Assembly (NCBI GenBank): GCA_963728825.1
Contig: CAVSLA010000006.1
Location: forward strand, 1 to 64,000
Reading direction: 5' to 3'
From: CAVREM01 sp963728825
GTDB lineage: Bacteria; Acidobacteriota; Vicinamibacteria; Vicinamibacterales; CAVVIG01
DNA length: 64,000 bases
The notes beneath the pieces are model-generated. The model was not told where the DNA came from. It worked only from the letters and a program-made list of their open reading frames with translations, and did not search any database. Shown here piece by piece: positions 37,946-47,075 of the stretch. Made by a program: the position numbers and the translations under genes. The stretch's first letter is position 1; each line of letters begins with the position of its first letter.

Positions 37946-39337
37946 TCAGCGATCTCGAACGCAAAACGGGGTCAAACCCCTAAGCCACTCGACGGCGGCG
38001 ACAACGAGTTCGTCATCGGCAGAGGCTATGCCGGGTTTTGTCATTAGGCTCGTCACCCGCTGCTCTGGATCGATAGGGCCGCCGTACGCTCGGCCGGTGC
38101 GATCGCTCATCAACCGCACGGTCAGGGCGAGCGTCCCGCCGTCTGGAAGCGGAAATGCCCGGTTGACGGTCGTCTGGCCAGCCGTCGGGGAGCCGAACGA
38201 ACGTGAACGCGGGCGGCCGACGAACGACAACGCAATCGCTTCGCCAGCGCTGGCAGTCCGCGGGCCGATCAGAATTGCAACCGGGGCTGCCTCGAGTGTC
38301 TGCAGCGGACGAGGGGCGCCGGCAGCGTCGAGGAACCCGCTAAGCGCCTCCCTCATCGGCCCGACGTTCCCGCCATCGTTCTCCCGTAAATCGAGGACCC
38401 ATCCGCAGACCGAGCGCGGCAGGGCGGCGGCTATTAATTCTTGGGCGCCGGTGACGTACCCGCCGATCGCGGACGGGTCGCCACCCACGTATCCTGGCAG
38501 GTTCATGTATACGACGTTGTCGGCGAGAGCGTTGACGCCGACCACGCGCCGTTCGGCACCGCCGCGCATCACCACGTCCGCTTCGGCGCGGTCGAGCAGT
38601 AGGCTGTGGCCGTCGCCAAGCGCGTCAATGACGTAACGAATGGCGGGGTAAACGTCGATCGGGTCGACGGCGCCGGACGCCAACGTGCGCGCGATCGTTT
38701 CGACGCGTGCATCGAAACGGTTCCGGTTCATCGCATTCGCGCGAATGAGCTCGAACGCAGTGTCGAGGACGTTCTTCGCGGCCGCTGCGATCGGTGTCGC
38801 CGGGTCCAGCGGTTCGCCACGAGCGAAGCGGACGTTCCGCGCGGTCACGAGGGCCTCACCGGCAGACATCCCGGCAACGCTCAGCGCAAGCCCCACCACC
38901 AGGCTCGTGGCATCGGGAGGCACCGGAATAGATATCGACTGCGTGCGCCAACCAGCATCGCCGCGCAGCCGCTGCGAGTAGCCGCTCTGCGAGATGACCC
39001 CGCCGGATGTGCGGTGCACGTCCAAGAACAGCCAGGCCCCTGTTTCCGCGCGGATCGTCTGCAACTCACCGGTGAGGGTAACCCGGTGAAGCCGCAATGG
39101 CTCCGCGTCAAGGATGAAGGTGGCGCGATCGGAGACGAACGTGGTCGGAACAGCGGCTCGGATCGCGACCGTGCTGCCCATGACCGCCGTCGGCAGACCG
39201 CTACTTTCCAGCCAAAATCCCGGCGCTTCTCGCGTGAGCTTCCAGGCCGGCGGCGCGGCCCGGTTCGCCTGCTGTCCGTGGAGTGCCGTGATGCAGGTCG
39301 CGCCGATGAGCACGACGACGAGAGGGCTGCGGAACAT
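37946..39337 (-). CDS. Secreted S41-family peptidase
   Basis: A 463-residue exported protein with signal peptide (LVVVLIGATCITALHG). Residues 25-165 form a beta-sandwich domain like a carbohydrate-binding or ligand-binding module. The C-terminal 260 residues are an S41/C-terminal-processing-peptidase-like catalytic domain: VYMNLPGYVGG, CGWVLDLRENDGGNVGPM and the nucleophile strand VAILIGPRTASAGEAIALSF, where Ser in TASAGE is the expected catalytic residue. The PDZ domain common in the family is missing. Leftward single gene; substrate unknown. Confidence 0.88.
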   Translation of the reverse strand: MFRSPLVVVLIGATCITALHGQQANRAAPPAWKLTREAPGFWLESSGLPTAVMGSTVAIRAAVPTTFVSDRATFILDAEPLRLHRVTLTGELQTIRAETGAWLFLDVHRTSGGVISQSGYSQRLRGDAGWRTQSISIPVPPDATSLVVGLALSVAGMSAGEALVTARNVRFARGEPLDPATPIAAAAKNVLDTAFELIRANAMNRNRFDARVETIARTLASGAVDPIDVYPAIRYVIDALGDGHSLLLDRAEADVVMRGGAERRVVGVNALADNVVYMNLPGYVGGDPSAIGGYVTGAQELIAAALPRSVCGWVLDLRENDGGNVGPMREALSGFLDAAGAPRPLQTLEAAPVAILIGPRTASAGEAIALSFVGRPRSRSFGSPTAGQTTVNRAFPLPDGGTLALTVRLMSDRTGRAYGGPIDPEQRVTSLMTKPGIASADDELVVAAVEWLRGLTPFCVRDR

Positions 39338-39538
39338 GCACGGATTGTAGTTCGGACTCCCGCGTTCCCGAGGGGCAGAAAACGACCGATACCTGGTTAT
39401 GCATCCGCTTCAAATCGACACCTGTTTCGATGCGTCGGTTTCACCGAGCGCCAGGATCACTTGTACAACCCGGTGAACGGGTGCGCCGTCCTGGGTTCCG
39501 CGGCACCCACGATTCACGGGTGTTGAGGTGAAGAGTGT

Positions 39539-40729
39539 CTAGCGAATCGGCGTGGACGGCGTGCTTTCGGGCACGACCACCAGGAGGTCGTAGCCGAATA
39601 CGAGGCTCGCAACGTCCAGGCTGGCGTTCGCGCTGAGGTGCGGCCGGAATGGACGCAGGTCGAACATCGTCCAATCCGACGGGAGAAGGTTGTTGAAGAT
39701 CGACGGCAAGGCTTTGGTGGGCATCAAGCGAATATGCAGCGACTGAGTACCCTCTCCCTCAGCGAGCTCGGCGATATAGTTGCCAATGCCGCTGCCATGA
39801 AACGGATTCAACCCCCGGTACCCGTGAAACGCGCCGAACTTCAGCAGGACCTTCGGCGGTGCCGCGGCATTCCGTGATGCGCGCGCGTAGTTGGCCGCGA
39901 AGAGCGTCTTCATCAGGCGCTCGCGCCGGCGGGCGTTCCCGTACTCTGACGGAGGCGTCCGATTGATCTCGTGACTCTCGATGAGCGCCGCGAACAACGA
40001 TCGCGCGTCCGGGCTGCCATCCTTCTGAAGCAAAGCCGCAGCGTGGGCGAGCTCCTTGTCGTCAGCCGTGAACATGAACAATTCGAAGACGTTTCCGCTC
40101 TGCACGGCCTTGCGCGAGGCCTCCTCATTCTCTTGGAGGAGCTGCAGGATCGCGGGGCGGGCTTCCCCGCCAACGCCACTGGCAAGCACGCGCGACAGGA
40201 TCAGACCGGCGGTGCCGAACATTTCCTGGTTCAAACCCCACACGCGAAATTCGCCCTGGCTGGCGCGCGCGCAACGTTGCAGCATGTCGAACTCTTCGCG
40301 TGCGCTGGAGACGTTGAGCGATTCGGGATGTGTCTTCGCAAAAGCCGCGAGCTGCTCGACGCCGTTTGGCTGTCGGGCAAAACGCTCCAGTTCCGCCGCG
40401 ATCAGGGGACCCTCTTCGACCGCCATCGTGTGAAACTGCTCGGGACCGGAGGCGTTGCAAACGGCGGCCCAGAACGCTGGCGCCTGCGCATTGCCATGCT
40501 CCTCGCCCAGCAACACAAAGCGCGACTGCGCGATGGCCGATTGCAGCAGTCGCGCGCCAGCGCCGGAAAGCTGGCCATCACGAACGGCGAGCGGATAGCG
40601 GTTCTGCAGGAGGCGGGCGGTAAATCGGTCGGCTGGAGTCGACGGCGCCTGCGCATCGGAAAGAACACTGAGGGGAAGGAGAATCAGAGCGGCCGCGACG
40701 GACCACCACCCAGCTGATCGCGTAGACAT
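39539..40729 (-). CDS. Exported ChaN/erythromycin-esterase-like protein
   Basis: A 396-residue protein with signal peptide (VAAALILLPLSVLSDAQA). The opening motif FVLLGEEHGNAQAPAFW and later MAVEEGPLIAAELERFA and VLLKFGAFHGYRG match the TIKI/ChaN/EreA superfamily, in which Glu and His residues form the active or haem-binding site. Helical middle (residues 150-300). ATG 40729 follows TTGGAGATGCTC; two earlier in-frame starts have poorer spacing. It may be a secreted hydrolase or haem-binding protein; I cannot choose between them. Confidence 0.72.
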   Translation of the reverse strand: MSTRSAGWWSVAAALILLPLSVLSDAQAPSTPADRFTARLLQNRYPLAVRDGQLSGAGARLLQSAIAQSRFVLLGEEHGNAQAPAFWAAVCNASGPEQFHTMAVEEGPLIAAELERFARQPNGVEQLAAFAKTHPESLNVSSAREEFDMLQRCARASQGEFRVWGLNQEMFGTAGLILSRVLASGVGGEARPAILQLLQENEEASRKAVQSGNVFELFMFTADDKELAHAAALLQKDGSPDARSLFAALIESHEINRTPPSEYGNARRRERLMKTLFAANYARASRNAAAPPKVLLKFGAFHGYRGLNPFHGSGIGNYIAELAEGEGTQSLHIRLMPTKALPSIFNNLLPSDWTMFDLRPFRPHLSANASLDVASLVFGYDLLVVVPESTPSTPIR

Positions 40730-40933
40730 GAGCATCTCCAAAGCAGAACGACCGTGAACCTTGAACTAGCAGCGCAGCACAATCCTCTTGTCCGGCCTAC
40801 CGCCGATGGATGGCCGGTCCGCCCGTCCTTCGCTCCGCCCCACTGCGCGCTGTGGGCCGTGCCGCGCGTAGCACGCCGCCGGACAGATTGACGAACTGCA
40901 ATGCGAACATCGGACCGTCGGACGCGAGCAGCT

Positions 40934-41563
40934 CTAGGACAGCTGTCGCTGTCGTCGCTCTGAGAAGGTCCAGTCGTCTCGTTGCGTGCGCCGGTGCCAG
41001 ACGACGAGACCCCAGGCGACGAGACCGGACGCGAGTGCTGCTGTCAACAGGAACCAGAACACCGACGGCAGCCCGAGCGACACGATCAGCACGCTGCCGA
41101 CGACGAAGATGAGACCGCCGGCGTTGCCGCCAACGTCAGTCGATGAAAAATTGATTTGCGGCGAGTGCCAGTGCTTTTCAGAAACCAATGCAATCTCGGA
41201 CGGATGCCGTTCATGCCAGGTGTGAATCAGGAACGCCACGAGTGTTCCGGTGGCCACGACGAGCCCCGTCCAGGCACCCACGGTGATAACCATCAGGAGC
41301 GCGACGACTGCCGAGGCGACGACGAGGCGAGCGGTGGCGAGGTCGGATCGATTGTCGGACCACGAAGCGAATGGCGCGAGAACAATGAGCGTCCAGAACG
41401 CTGCGTAGCCACCGAATAGCACACGCAACCGTTTTGCGCAGGCCGCGTCGGCCGCGTCGAACTCGGATTGAAGATCCGCAATTGTTGGCTGAACGACGCT
41501 TGCGATGAATCGTGTGTTGAACAACAGGGGCGCAATTTTCAACAGGGTCGTTCCCGGCCTCAC
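40934..41563 (-). CDS. Multi-pass membrane protein paired with PadR regulator
   Basis: A 209-residue membrane protein with about five hydrophobic helices (LVVASAVVALLMVITVGAW, TGLVVATGTLVAFLIHTW, GGLIFVVGSVLIVSLGL, VFWFLLTAALASGLVAWGLV). GTG 41563 overlaps the PadR stop in GTGA and has GGAGGTGAAGCC as ribosome binding site, so the two genes are translationally coupled. PadR-linked proteins of this kind are common and poorly understood; some act as transporters or as signal partners of the regulator. Confidence 0.78.
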   Translation of the reverse strand: MRPGTTLLKIAPLLFNTRFIASVVQPTIADLQSEFDAADAACAKRLRVLFGGYAAFWTLIVLAPFASWSDNRSDLATARLVVASAVVALLMVITVGAWTGLVVATGTLVAFLIHTWHERHPSEIALVSEKHWHSPQINFSSTDVGGNAGGLIFVVGSVLIVSLGLPSVFWFLLTAALASGLVAWGLVVWHRRTQRDDWTFSERRQRQLS

Positions 41564-41847
41564 GGCTTCACCTCCCACGCGACTTCGCGTGTGAACGTCG
41601 CCCATGCTCGAAGCATTCGCTCTCCCAGAGCCGTCGGACGATAAATCCGCCGGGGTAACCCGATGGCACCAGGAGCAGGCGGCTCCTGCTCCGATTCCAC
41701 GATCCCTTTGGCCTCCATGCGTCCGAGCGTCACATAGACAGTGCCGCGCTTGAGAGCGCCGGCGGACCGCTCCACCAGTTGCAGGCCGTACAAGGGCCCG
41801 TCCGCGACGAGCCTTTCGAGAATCAGCAGTTCCTTATTCGAGAGCAC
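41560..41847 (-). CDS. PadR-family transcriptional regulator
   Basis: A 95-residue winged-helix repressor. It begins LSNKELLILERLVADGPLYG and has the PadR signature GTVYVTLGRMEAKGIVESE with wing residues RRIYRPTALGERML. It lacks the long C-terminal dimer helices of larger PadR proteins. GTG 41847 lies 8 bp downstream of a perfect 5-bp-arm inverted repeat, suggesting autorepression of the two-gene operon. Confidence 0.9.
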   Translation of the reverse strand: MLSNKELLILERLVADGPLYGLQLVERSAGALKRGTVYVTLGRMEAKGIVESEQEPPAPGAIGLPRRIYRPTALGERMLRAWATFTREVAWEVKP

Positions 41848-41855
41848 GGCATAGG

Positions 41856-41870
41856 CTTACACAAAGTAAG
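41856..41870 (-). promoter_or_regulatory. Candidate PadR operator
   Basis: CTTAC-ACAAA-GTAAG (41856-41870) is a perfect inverted repeat just upstream of the padR-like start codon. It is the natural place for autoregulation; binding is inferred from position only. Confidence 0.45.
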
Positions 41871-41989
41871 ACCCATGTCTATTGAATTATTCGGCTACCA
41901 GCCGCGCAGAGGGCCTGCAAAGGGTCATGGCGGAGGTGGCGCATTACCGCTGGTAGGAGGAGCCGTGCGGCTAGTTCGGCTCCCTTCGA

Positions 41990-42356
41990 GGCCCACGCCG
42001 CAAAAGCGCGGTGCTGGCCTCGAACAGCCAGGTGTACGGCCCTGGGGCTGTTCCGACAAGCCAAAGGCGGACGTCATGCGGCTCGTTGAGCAGCTCTCGC
42101 GCGCGTGGAGCCAGCGCTCCCGCGCCTGGCGCAGCGGCTTGCGTGGGGATGGCATTGAAGTGCGCGACATCGAGAGCCAGCAGATGGTGCTTCGGGTCGA
42201 CCAAGGTAGAGCGTGAGGAGCAGCCTGCGGTGATAGAGATTCTTCGCGTGCGCGATGAGCGGCTACACCTCGTCGGGACGGAGCGCCACCGGGAGCCGCA
42301 GTCGCTCCTTCGGATACGGCAGGTCCTCACGCAGGTCCGACAGATCAAGACGTAAT
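41990..42356 (-). pseudogene. Decayed tyrosine recombinase with internal microinversion
   Basis: On the minus strand, 42356-42206 reads REDLPYPKERLRLPVALRP, a stop, then AHAKNLYHRRLLLTLY: the start of a phage-integrase catalytic domain. The next expected block, GLRGDGIEVRDIESQQMVL(R)VDQ, appears on the plus strand at about 42130-42210. The block after that (ALAPRARELLNEPHDVRLWL) returns to the minus strand at about 42129-42060. Order and spacing match XerC/D-type recombinases if about 75 bp is flipped. With a nonsense codon and no N-terminal domain, it is inactive. Confidence 0.7.
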
Positions 42357-42681
42357 GACGCTTTACAAGTTTCCGCTAACCCTATTGCCGGTGGCGACCC
42401 GACCGTTCGAGTAGCCGGCGCGATCCGGGCGTCCGTTGCACTGCCTTGCGACACACAGCGAATGAGGGGCGAATTGTGGGGGTCAATCGAATCGTCACGT
42501 TTTCGCTCATCAAATGAGGCAATTCGGCGGACAGCCATCTGCGCAGGCCGCGCCAGCTCGGGTATTGATCGCGGTCGGAAGATGCCGGAATGCGCGCCCG
42601 CCCGACTAACGTCGCAACTCCGTGTGGCGCTGTGAGACGTTCCTGTCAGGTTTTCGGGCCAAGGTGCGTTCTGATACTTAG

Positions 42682-43957
42682 CAGGGTGCTGAAAAAGTGA
42701 CTCTGAAGGGATCGACATGCTGATCTCCTCGTACTACGATGCTCCCGACCGGTGGGAAGGGAGCGTGCCTATGCGCGGCGATGATCCGCGCAACGATTCG
42801 ATGTTCAGCTACGTCACGCCGGAGGCGCGGGTTCGCCCAGATCACCCGCTCCGGCCGATTCGCCGCATGACGGACGCGGCGCTGGAGCGGTTGTCGCCGC
42901 GGTTCGATCGGCTGTACTCGACCACCGGCCGTCCCTCGATTCCGCCAGAAAAGCTGTTGCGGGCGTTGCTGCTGCAGATGCTGTACAGCATTCGCAGCGA
43001 GCGGCTCCTGATGGAGGAGCTGGATTACAGCGTGCTGTACCGCTGGTTCGTGGGCTTGAGCCTGGACGATGCGATCTGGGACGCGACGACGTTTACGAAG
43101 AATCGCGAGCGATTGCTGTCGGGCGATGTGGCCGATGCGTTCTTCGCCGAGGTGCTCGCGGCGATCAAGCAGGAGGGCCTGCTCTCGGACGAGCATTTCA
43201 CCGTCGACGGCACGCTGCTCGAAGCGTGGGCCAGTCACAAGAGTTTCAAACCGAAGGACACCCCAGGGCGACCACCCGATGATCCGAAGAATCCCACGGT
43301 GAATTTTCACGGGCAGGCGCGGCGGAACGACACGCACCAATCGACCACCGATCCGGACGCCCGACTGTACAAGAAAGCGAGTGGGCGCGAGGCCAAGCTG
43401 GGGTATCTCGGCCACCTGCTGACCGAGAATTGCCACGGCTTCATCATCGATCCGGCGGTCACTGCCGCGAGTGGGACGGCTGAACGCGACGCGGCGATGG
43501 TCATGCTCGGCGAGTTGCCGCTGACCACGCGGCGGATCACGGTGGCTGCCGACAAGGCGTACGACACGCGCGCCTGGGTGGCGGCCGTGCGACAGATGGG
43601 CATCACGCCCCATGTCGTCCCGAATACGTTCGGTTTGGGCGGCAGCGCGATCGACGCCCGGACGACGCGCCATCCGGGATACCGGCTGAGTCATCGCAAG
43701 CGCCAGCTCGTCGAGCAAGCCTTCGGCTGGCTGAAGACCGTCGCGCTCTTGCGCAAGCTGCGGCATCGCGGCGGACGCCTCGTCGATTGGCAGCTGGCGT
43801 TCGGCGCCGCCGCCTACAACCTAGTGCGCTGGCGGAATCTCGTCGCGCAACGGGCCTGACCCGTGGGGCAACCGATGGATCCGAATCATCGCAAGCACCG
43901 CATTACCGTTATCGACAAAGGCAATCGGGTGCTGACCCATCGTTTTTCAGCACCCTG
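42682..43957 (+). mobile_element. Complete IS5-family insertion sequence with TTAG target duplication
   Basis: A 1,276-bp element. The 15-bp terminal inverted repeats are perfect: CAGGGTGCTGAAAAA at 42682-42696 and its reverse complement at 43943-43957. They are flanked by direct TTAG copies (42678-42681 and 43958-43961), a YTAR-type target as used by the IS5 group. One intact transposase gene fills it. Intact ends and duplication point to a recent insertion. Confidence 0.95.
42717..43859 (+). CDS. IS5-family DDE transposase
   Basis: A 380-residue transposase. It has an N-terminal DUF772-type domain (RPDHPLRPIRRMTDAALERL, GRPSIPPEKLLRALLLQMLY), a DDE core (first Asp in HFTVDGTLLEAW, second Asp in RITVAADKAYDTRAW, Glu in RKRQLVEQAFGWLKT) and a C-terminal helix (LAFGAAAYNLVRWRNLV). 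Full length with no frameshift, so probably active. GAAGGGATCGAC precedes ATG 42717. Confidence 0.95.
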   Translation: MLISSYYDAPDRWEGSVPMRGDDPRNDSMFSYVTPEARVRPDHPLRPIRRMTDAALERLSPRFDRLYSTTGRPSIPPEKLLRALLLQMLYSIRSERLLMEELDYSVLYRWFVGLSLDDAIWDATTFTKNRERLLSGDVADAFFAEVLAAIKQEGLLSDEHFTVDGTLLEAWASHKSFKPKDTPGRPPDDPKNPTVNFHGQARRNDTHQSTTDPDARLYKKASGREAKLGYLGHLLTENCHGFIIDPAVTAASGTAERDAAMVMLGELPLTTRRITVAADKAYDTRAWVAAVRQMGITPHVVPNTFGLGGSAIDARTTRHPGYRLSHRKRQLVEQAFGWLKTVALLRKLRHRGGRLVDWQLAFGAAAYNLVRWRNLVAQRA

Positions 43958-43998
43958 TTAGGATTAAGCGCAGAGAGCCGTGACGTTGGACGTGTCGG

Positions 43999-44019
43999 TG
44001 GCGGAGGGAGAGGGATTCG
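43999..44019 (+). repeat. attL-like 21-bp copy of tRNA-Ser 3' end
   Basis: Matches 61257-61277 at all 21 positions (begins TGGCGGAGGG, ends AGGGATTCG) and diverges on both sides. There is no cloverleaf here, so it is a displaced tRNA end. The 130 bp that follow to the kinase gene contain no other feature except a short CAGGTAC direct repeat. Confidence 0.8.
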
Positions 44020-44150
44020 GTCGCAGTGAACCCGCTCCCCTCAACACCTTACGCTCGTTTTCAATTGCTCAAAACGCCAGAAACCCTCAATACCTGAGCA
44101 GCAGGTACCAAACAGGTACAGCACCTAGCAGCTAGGGGAATCCCGTGCGA

Positions 44151-47060
44151 TTATCTCAACGGGTCTGATGTTCCGACTTCTCGTCGCGCGACGTCCGAGA
44201 AGTCCGAACGACGCGGGCGAGCGGTGAGAAGCGTGATCACGGCATCCGGATCCACAGGCTTCACCAAGTGAGCGTCGAATCCGGCGTCCATGATTCGATG
44301 GCGATTCTCGTCCTGGTCCCAACCAGTCACGGCAATCAACACGATATCGCGGCCCCACGGTGTGGAGCGGATTTTCCGGCACACTTGCTCGCCGTTCAAC
44401 CGCGGCATTCCAATATCGAGCAGAACCGCGTCAGGCCTGAATCGCTCCGCTACCTCCACGCCTTCGACCCCATCATAGACGGCGCAGACGTCGTGGCCCA
44501 TCAGTCGCAGGAACGTCGCAAACATGTCGGCCGAGTCCCGGTTGTCGTCCACGACGAGGATCCGGCGTCTGGCCACCACGCTCCTTGGGTTGTCGTCTAA
44601 CTGCGGCAACGCCGGGGCCTGCGATTCCTCGACGAGGACCGGCAAGCGTACAGAGAACTCGCTGCCCTGGCCCGGACCTTTGCTGCGGGCTTCGACGGTG
44701 CCGCCGTGAAACTCCACCAATCGACGCACCAGCGACAGACCGATGCCGAGGCCGCCATGGGCGCGCTCCAACGATGCGTCCACCTGGTAAAACATCTCGA
44801 ACAGGCGCGGCAGCTTGTCAGGGGGGATGCCCACACCCGTATCCTTCACGCGCACGACCGCGTGGTTCTGTTGCCGATCGGCCGTCAGCCAGATCCGCCC
44901 TCCAGGCTCAGTGTATTTGGCGGCGTTGTTGAGCAGGTTGAGGAACACTTGCGCCAGCCGCACCAGGTCGCCGTTGACGTACACGGGCTCCGGCGGCAGA
45001 GTCACCGTCAACTCATGACCGCGCTGCTCGATGAACGATCGGCTCGACTCCACTGCGCCGGTGATGACTTCGGACAATTCGACCGGCTGCTGGCGGAGTT
45101 CCAGTTTATCGAACGTAATGCGGCTGACGTCCAGGAGGTCGTCGATGAGCCTCATCAGGTGTTCAACCTGTCGATCGATGATCTGTCGAGCGCCGCGTGC
45201 CTCCGGCACGTCGGATCCTTTGAGGTGAAGCACTTTCACCGCGGTGCGAATCGGCGCGAGCGGATTGCGCAGTTCGTGGGCCAGCATCGCCAGGAAATCG
45301 TCCTTGCGCCGATCGGCCTCTTTTAGTTCTGTCAAGAGGCGCAGCCGCTCGTATGCAACAGTGACGTACTTGCAGATCGTTTCGAGGAACGCCACTTCGT
45401 CCGCGTCGAACTGATCCTTGAGGCGGCTGGCGAACGACAGCGTGCCGAGCAACCGGTCGCCGGCCAGCAAAGGATTGCACGCGTACGCCCTGATGCCGAA
45501 CGCCTTCACCAGCTGCACCTTCGCATCGGCTGATTGCTGGATGCAGGTTGCGATGATGGGCCGGCGGTGCAAGGCGACGGTACCGCAGACGGCTTGCCCG
45601 AATTCCAAGTGTGTAATGTGACGGGCCTCCTCGACCGAAATGCCACCGCACGACGTCAGGCGCAGCGCAGCGCCGCTGCCGTTGACCATGTGGTTGAAGT
45701 AGACGTCGACGCCGACATGCTCACCAATCTTGGCAAACAGCCCTCGTAACATGACATCGGGGTCCTCGGCAGTCAGCAGCACCGCCGCCGCTTCCCATAA
45801 CAGACGCAGCCGTTCGGTTTGTCTGCGTAAGGCTTCCTCCGCCCGCTTGCGTTGCGTGATGTCTCGGGCAATCTTCGATGCTCCCTGAATCCTGCCCATC
45901 GCATCGTGAATCGGCGACACCGTCAACGACACATCCACCAGCCTGCCGTCCTTGCAGACGCGCACCGTTTCATACTGCTGAATCCGCTCGCCACCGGCAA
46001 GCCGCTGCATGATCACCGGGAAATCGTCCTCGTGGCCCGGCGCGATGAGAACCGAAATCGGTCTGCCGACGATTTCTGCGGCGGCGTAGCCGTACAGCTT
46101 TTCCGCCCCGCGATTCCAGCTCGTGATCGTGCCGTCGAGAGCCTTGCTGATGATGGCGTCCTCAGACGATTCGACGATCGCCGCCAACCGCAGGCGTATC
46201 TCCTCTTCACGCCGTTGTTCGGTGATGTCACGGGTAAAGCAGCGTGTATGAATGAAGTTGCCGTCCTCCCACAGGACGCTGGAGTCTATGAGCACGTGCT
46301 TGATCGATCCATCCCGACATCGCATTCGGGCCTCGTGGTCCCGCACCTCCTTGCCGGCCCACAGCCGGTGCAAGATGTCCGTGATCACGTCCGCATCGAC
46401 GTGGAATTCAGCGATGTGATGACCGATATACTCCTCGGCGGTGTAACCGAGGAGATTCAACTCTGCGCGGTTCGCCCGGATGATCGTTCCATCCGGACCA
46501 ACCCAGTGCAGCCCGATGGTGGCGTTGTCGAAGAAATCCGCCAATTCCTGCTCACTGCGACGGACGCGAGCTTGCGAACGCCGTTGTTGCAGCACGATCG
46601 CGGCTTGGTTGGCCGCAACCCCGAGCATAAGACGGTCCGTCGGAGTGGGAAAGTCCGCCGACGGTGACGCGCCGATCAGAAACCCGCAGTCGCCGTCGTA
46701 CCCGAGCGGCGTGATGACGGCCCGGAGGCTTTCTGCTCCCAGAGGATTAGCGATATCGGTCGCGGAGGTGGGGTTGCCGTTCTCCAGCAGCGGCTCCAAG
46801 ATCCTGCCTATGGCATGGGCCTGACCGGCAGGAATCGGCCCGTGCGGCGTGCGCGCGGTCTCGAAAGCGACGCCTCCACTCAGGTCGTTGACGCGAACAT
46901 ATACGAGATCGAGCCGCAGTGAGCGGAAGAGGACGCCACTCAGACCTTCTGCGATTTCTTTAGGTCCGCTTCCGCTCCAGGCGGCAGATAACGTCGAGAG
47001 TGCCGCCAGCTCCCGTACGCAGTGTCGAAGCGTCTGCTTGTCGTCGGGGCTGGCGTTCAT
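44151..47060 (-). CDS. Hybrid sensor histidine kinase (GAF-PAS-PAS-GAF-HK-REC)
   Basis: A 969-residue cytoplasmic kinase with no membrane helix. Residues 15-160 are GAF-like, 168-285 PAS (DNATIGLHWVGPDGTIIRAN) and 288-405 a second PAS with PAC (GTITSWNRGAEKLYGY, KIARDITQRKRAEE). Residues 420-580 are a second GAF. The HisKA phospho-His is 595 (AMLAHELRNPLAPI); HATPase residues include NLLNNAAKY, DTGVGIPPDKL and GGLGIGLSLVRRLVE. The receiver acceptor is Asp882 (AVLLDIGMPRLNG). It starts 15 bp after the MEDS gene's full-length stop, so the two form an operon and the MEDS protein is the likely input or output partner. Confidence 0.95.
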   Translation of the reverse strand: MNASPDDKQTLRHCVRELAALSTLSAAWSGSGPKEIAEGLSGVLFRSLRLDLVYVRVNDLSGGVAFETARTPHGPIPAGQAHAIGRILEPLLENGNPTSATDIANPLGAESLRAVITPLGYDGDCGFLIGASPSADFPTPTDRLMLGVAANQAAIVLQQRRSQARVRRSEQELADFFDNATIGLHWVGPDGTIIRANRAELNLLGYTAEEYIGHHIAEFHVDADVITDILHRLWAGKEVRDHEARMRCRDGSIKHVLIDSSVLWEDGNFIHTRCFTRDITEQRREEEIRLRLAAIVESSEDAIISKALDGTITSWNRGAEKLYGYAAAEIVGRPISVLIAPGHEDDFPVIMQRLAGGERIQQYETVRVCKDGRLVDVSLTVSPIHDAMGRIQGASKIARDITQRKRAEEALRRQTERLRLLWEAAAVLLTAEDPDVMLRGLFAKIGEHVGVDVYFNHMVNGSGAALRLTSCGGISVEEARHITHLEFGQAVCGTVALHRRPIIATCIQQSADAKVQLVKAFGIRAYACNPLLAGDRLLGTLSFASRLKDQFDADEVAFLETICKYVTVAYERLRLLTELKEADRRKDDFLAMLAHELRNPLAPIRTAVKVLHLKGSDVPEARGARQIIDRQVEHLMRLIDDLLDVSRITFDKLELRQQPVELSEVITGAVESSRSFIEQRGHELTVTLPPEPVYVNGDLVRLAQVFLNLLNNAAKYTEPGGRIWLTADRQQNHAVVRVKDTGVGIPPDKLPRLFEMFYQVDASLERAHGGLGIGLSLVRRLVEFHGGTVEARSKGPGQGSEFSVRLPVLVEESQAPALPQLDDNPRSVVARRRILVVDDNRDSADMFATFLRLMGHDVCAVYDGVEGVEVAERFRPDAVLLDIGMPRLNGEQVCRKIRSTPWGRDIVLIAVTGWDQDENRHRIMDAGFDAHLVKPVDPDAVITLLTARPRRSDFSDVARREVGTSDPLR

Positions 47061-47075
47061 CGTCGGCCCCGAGGC

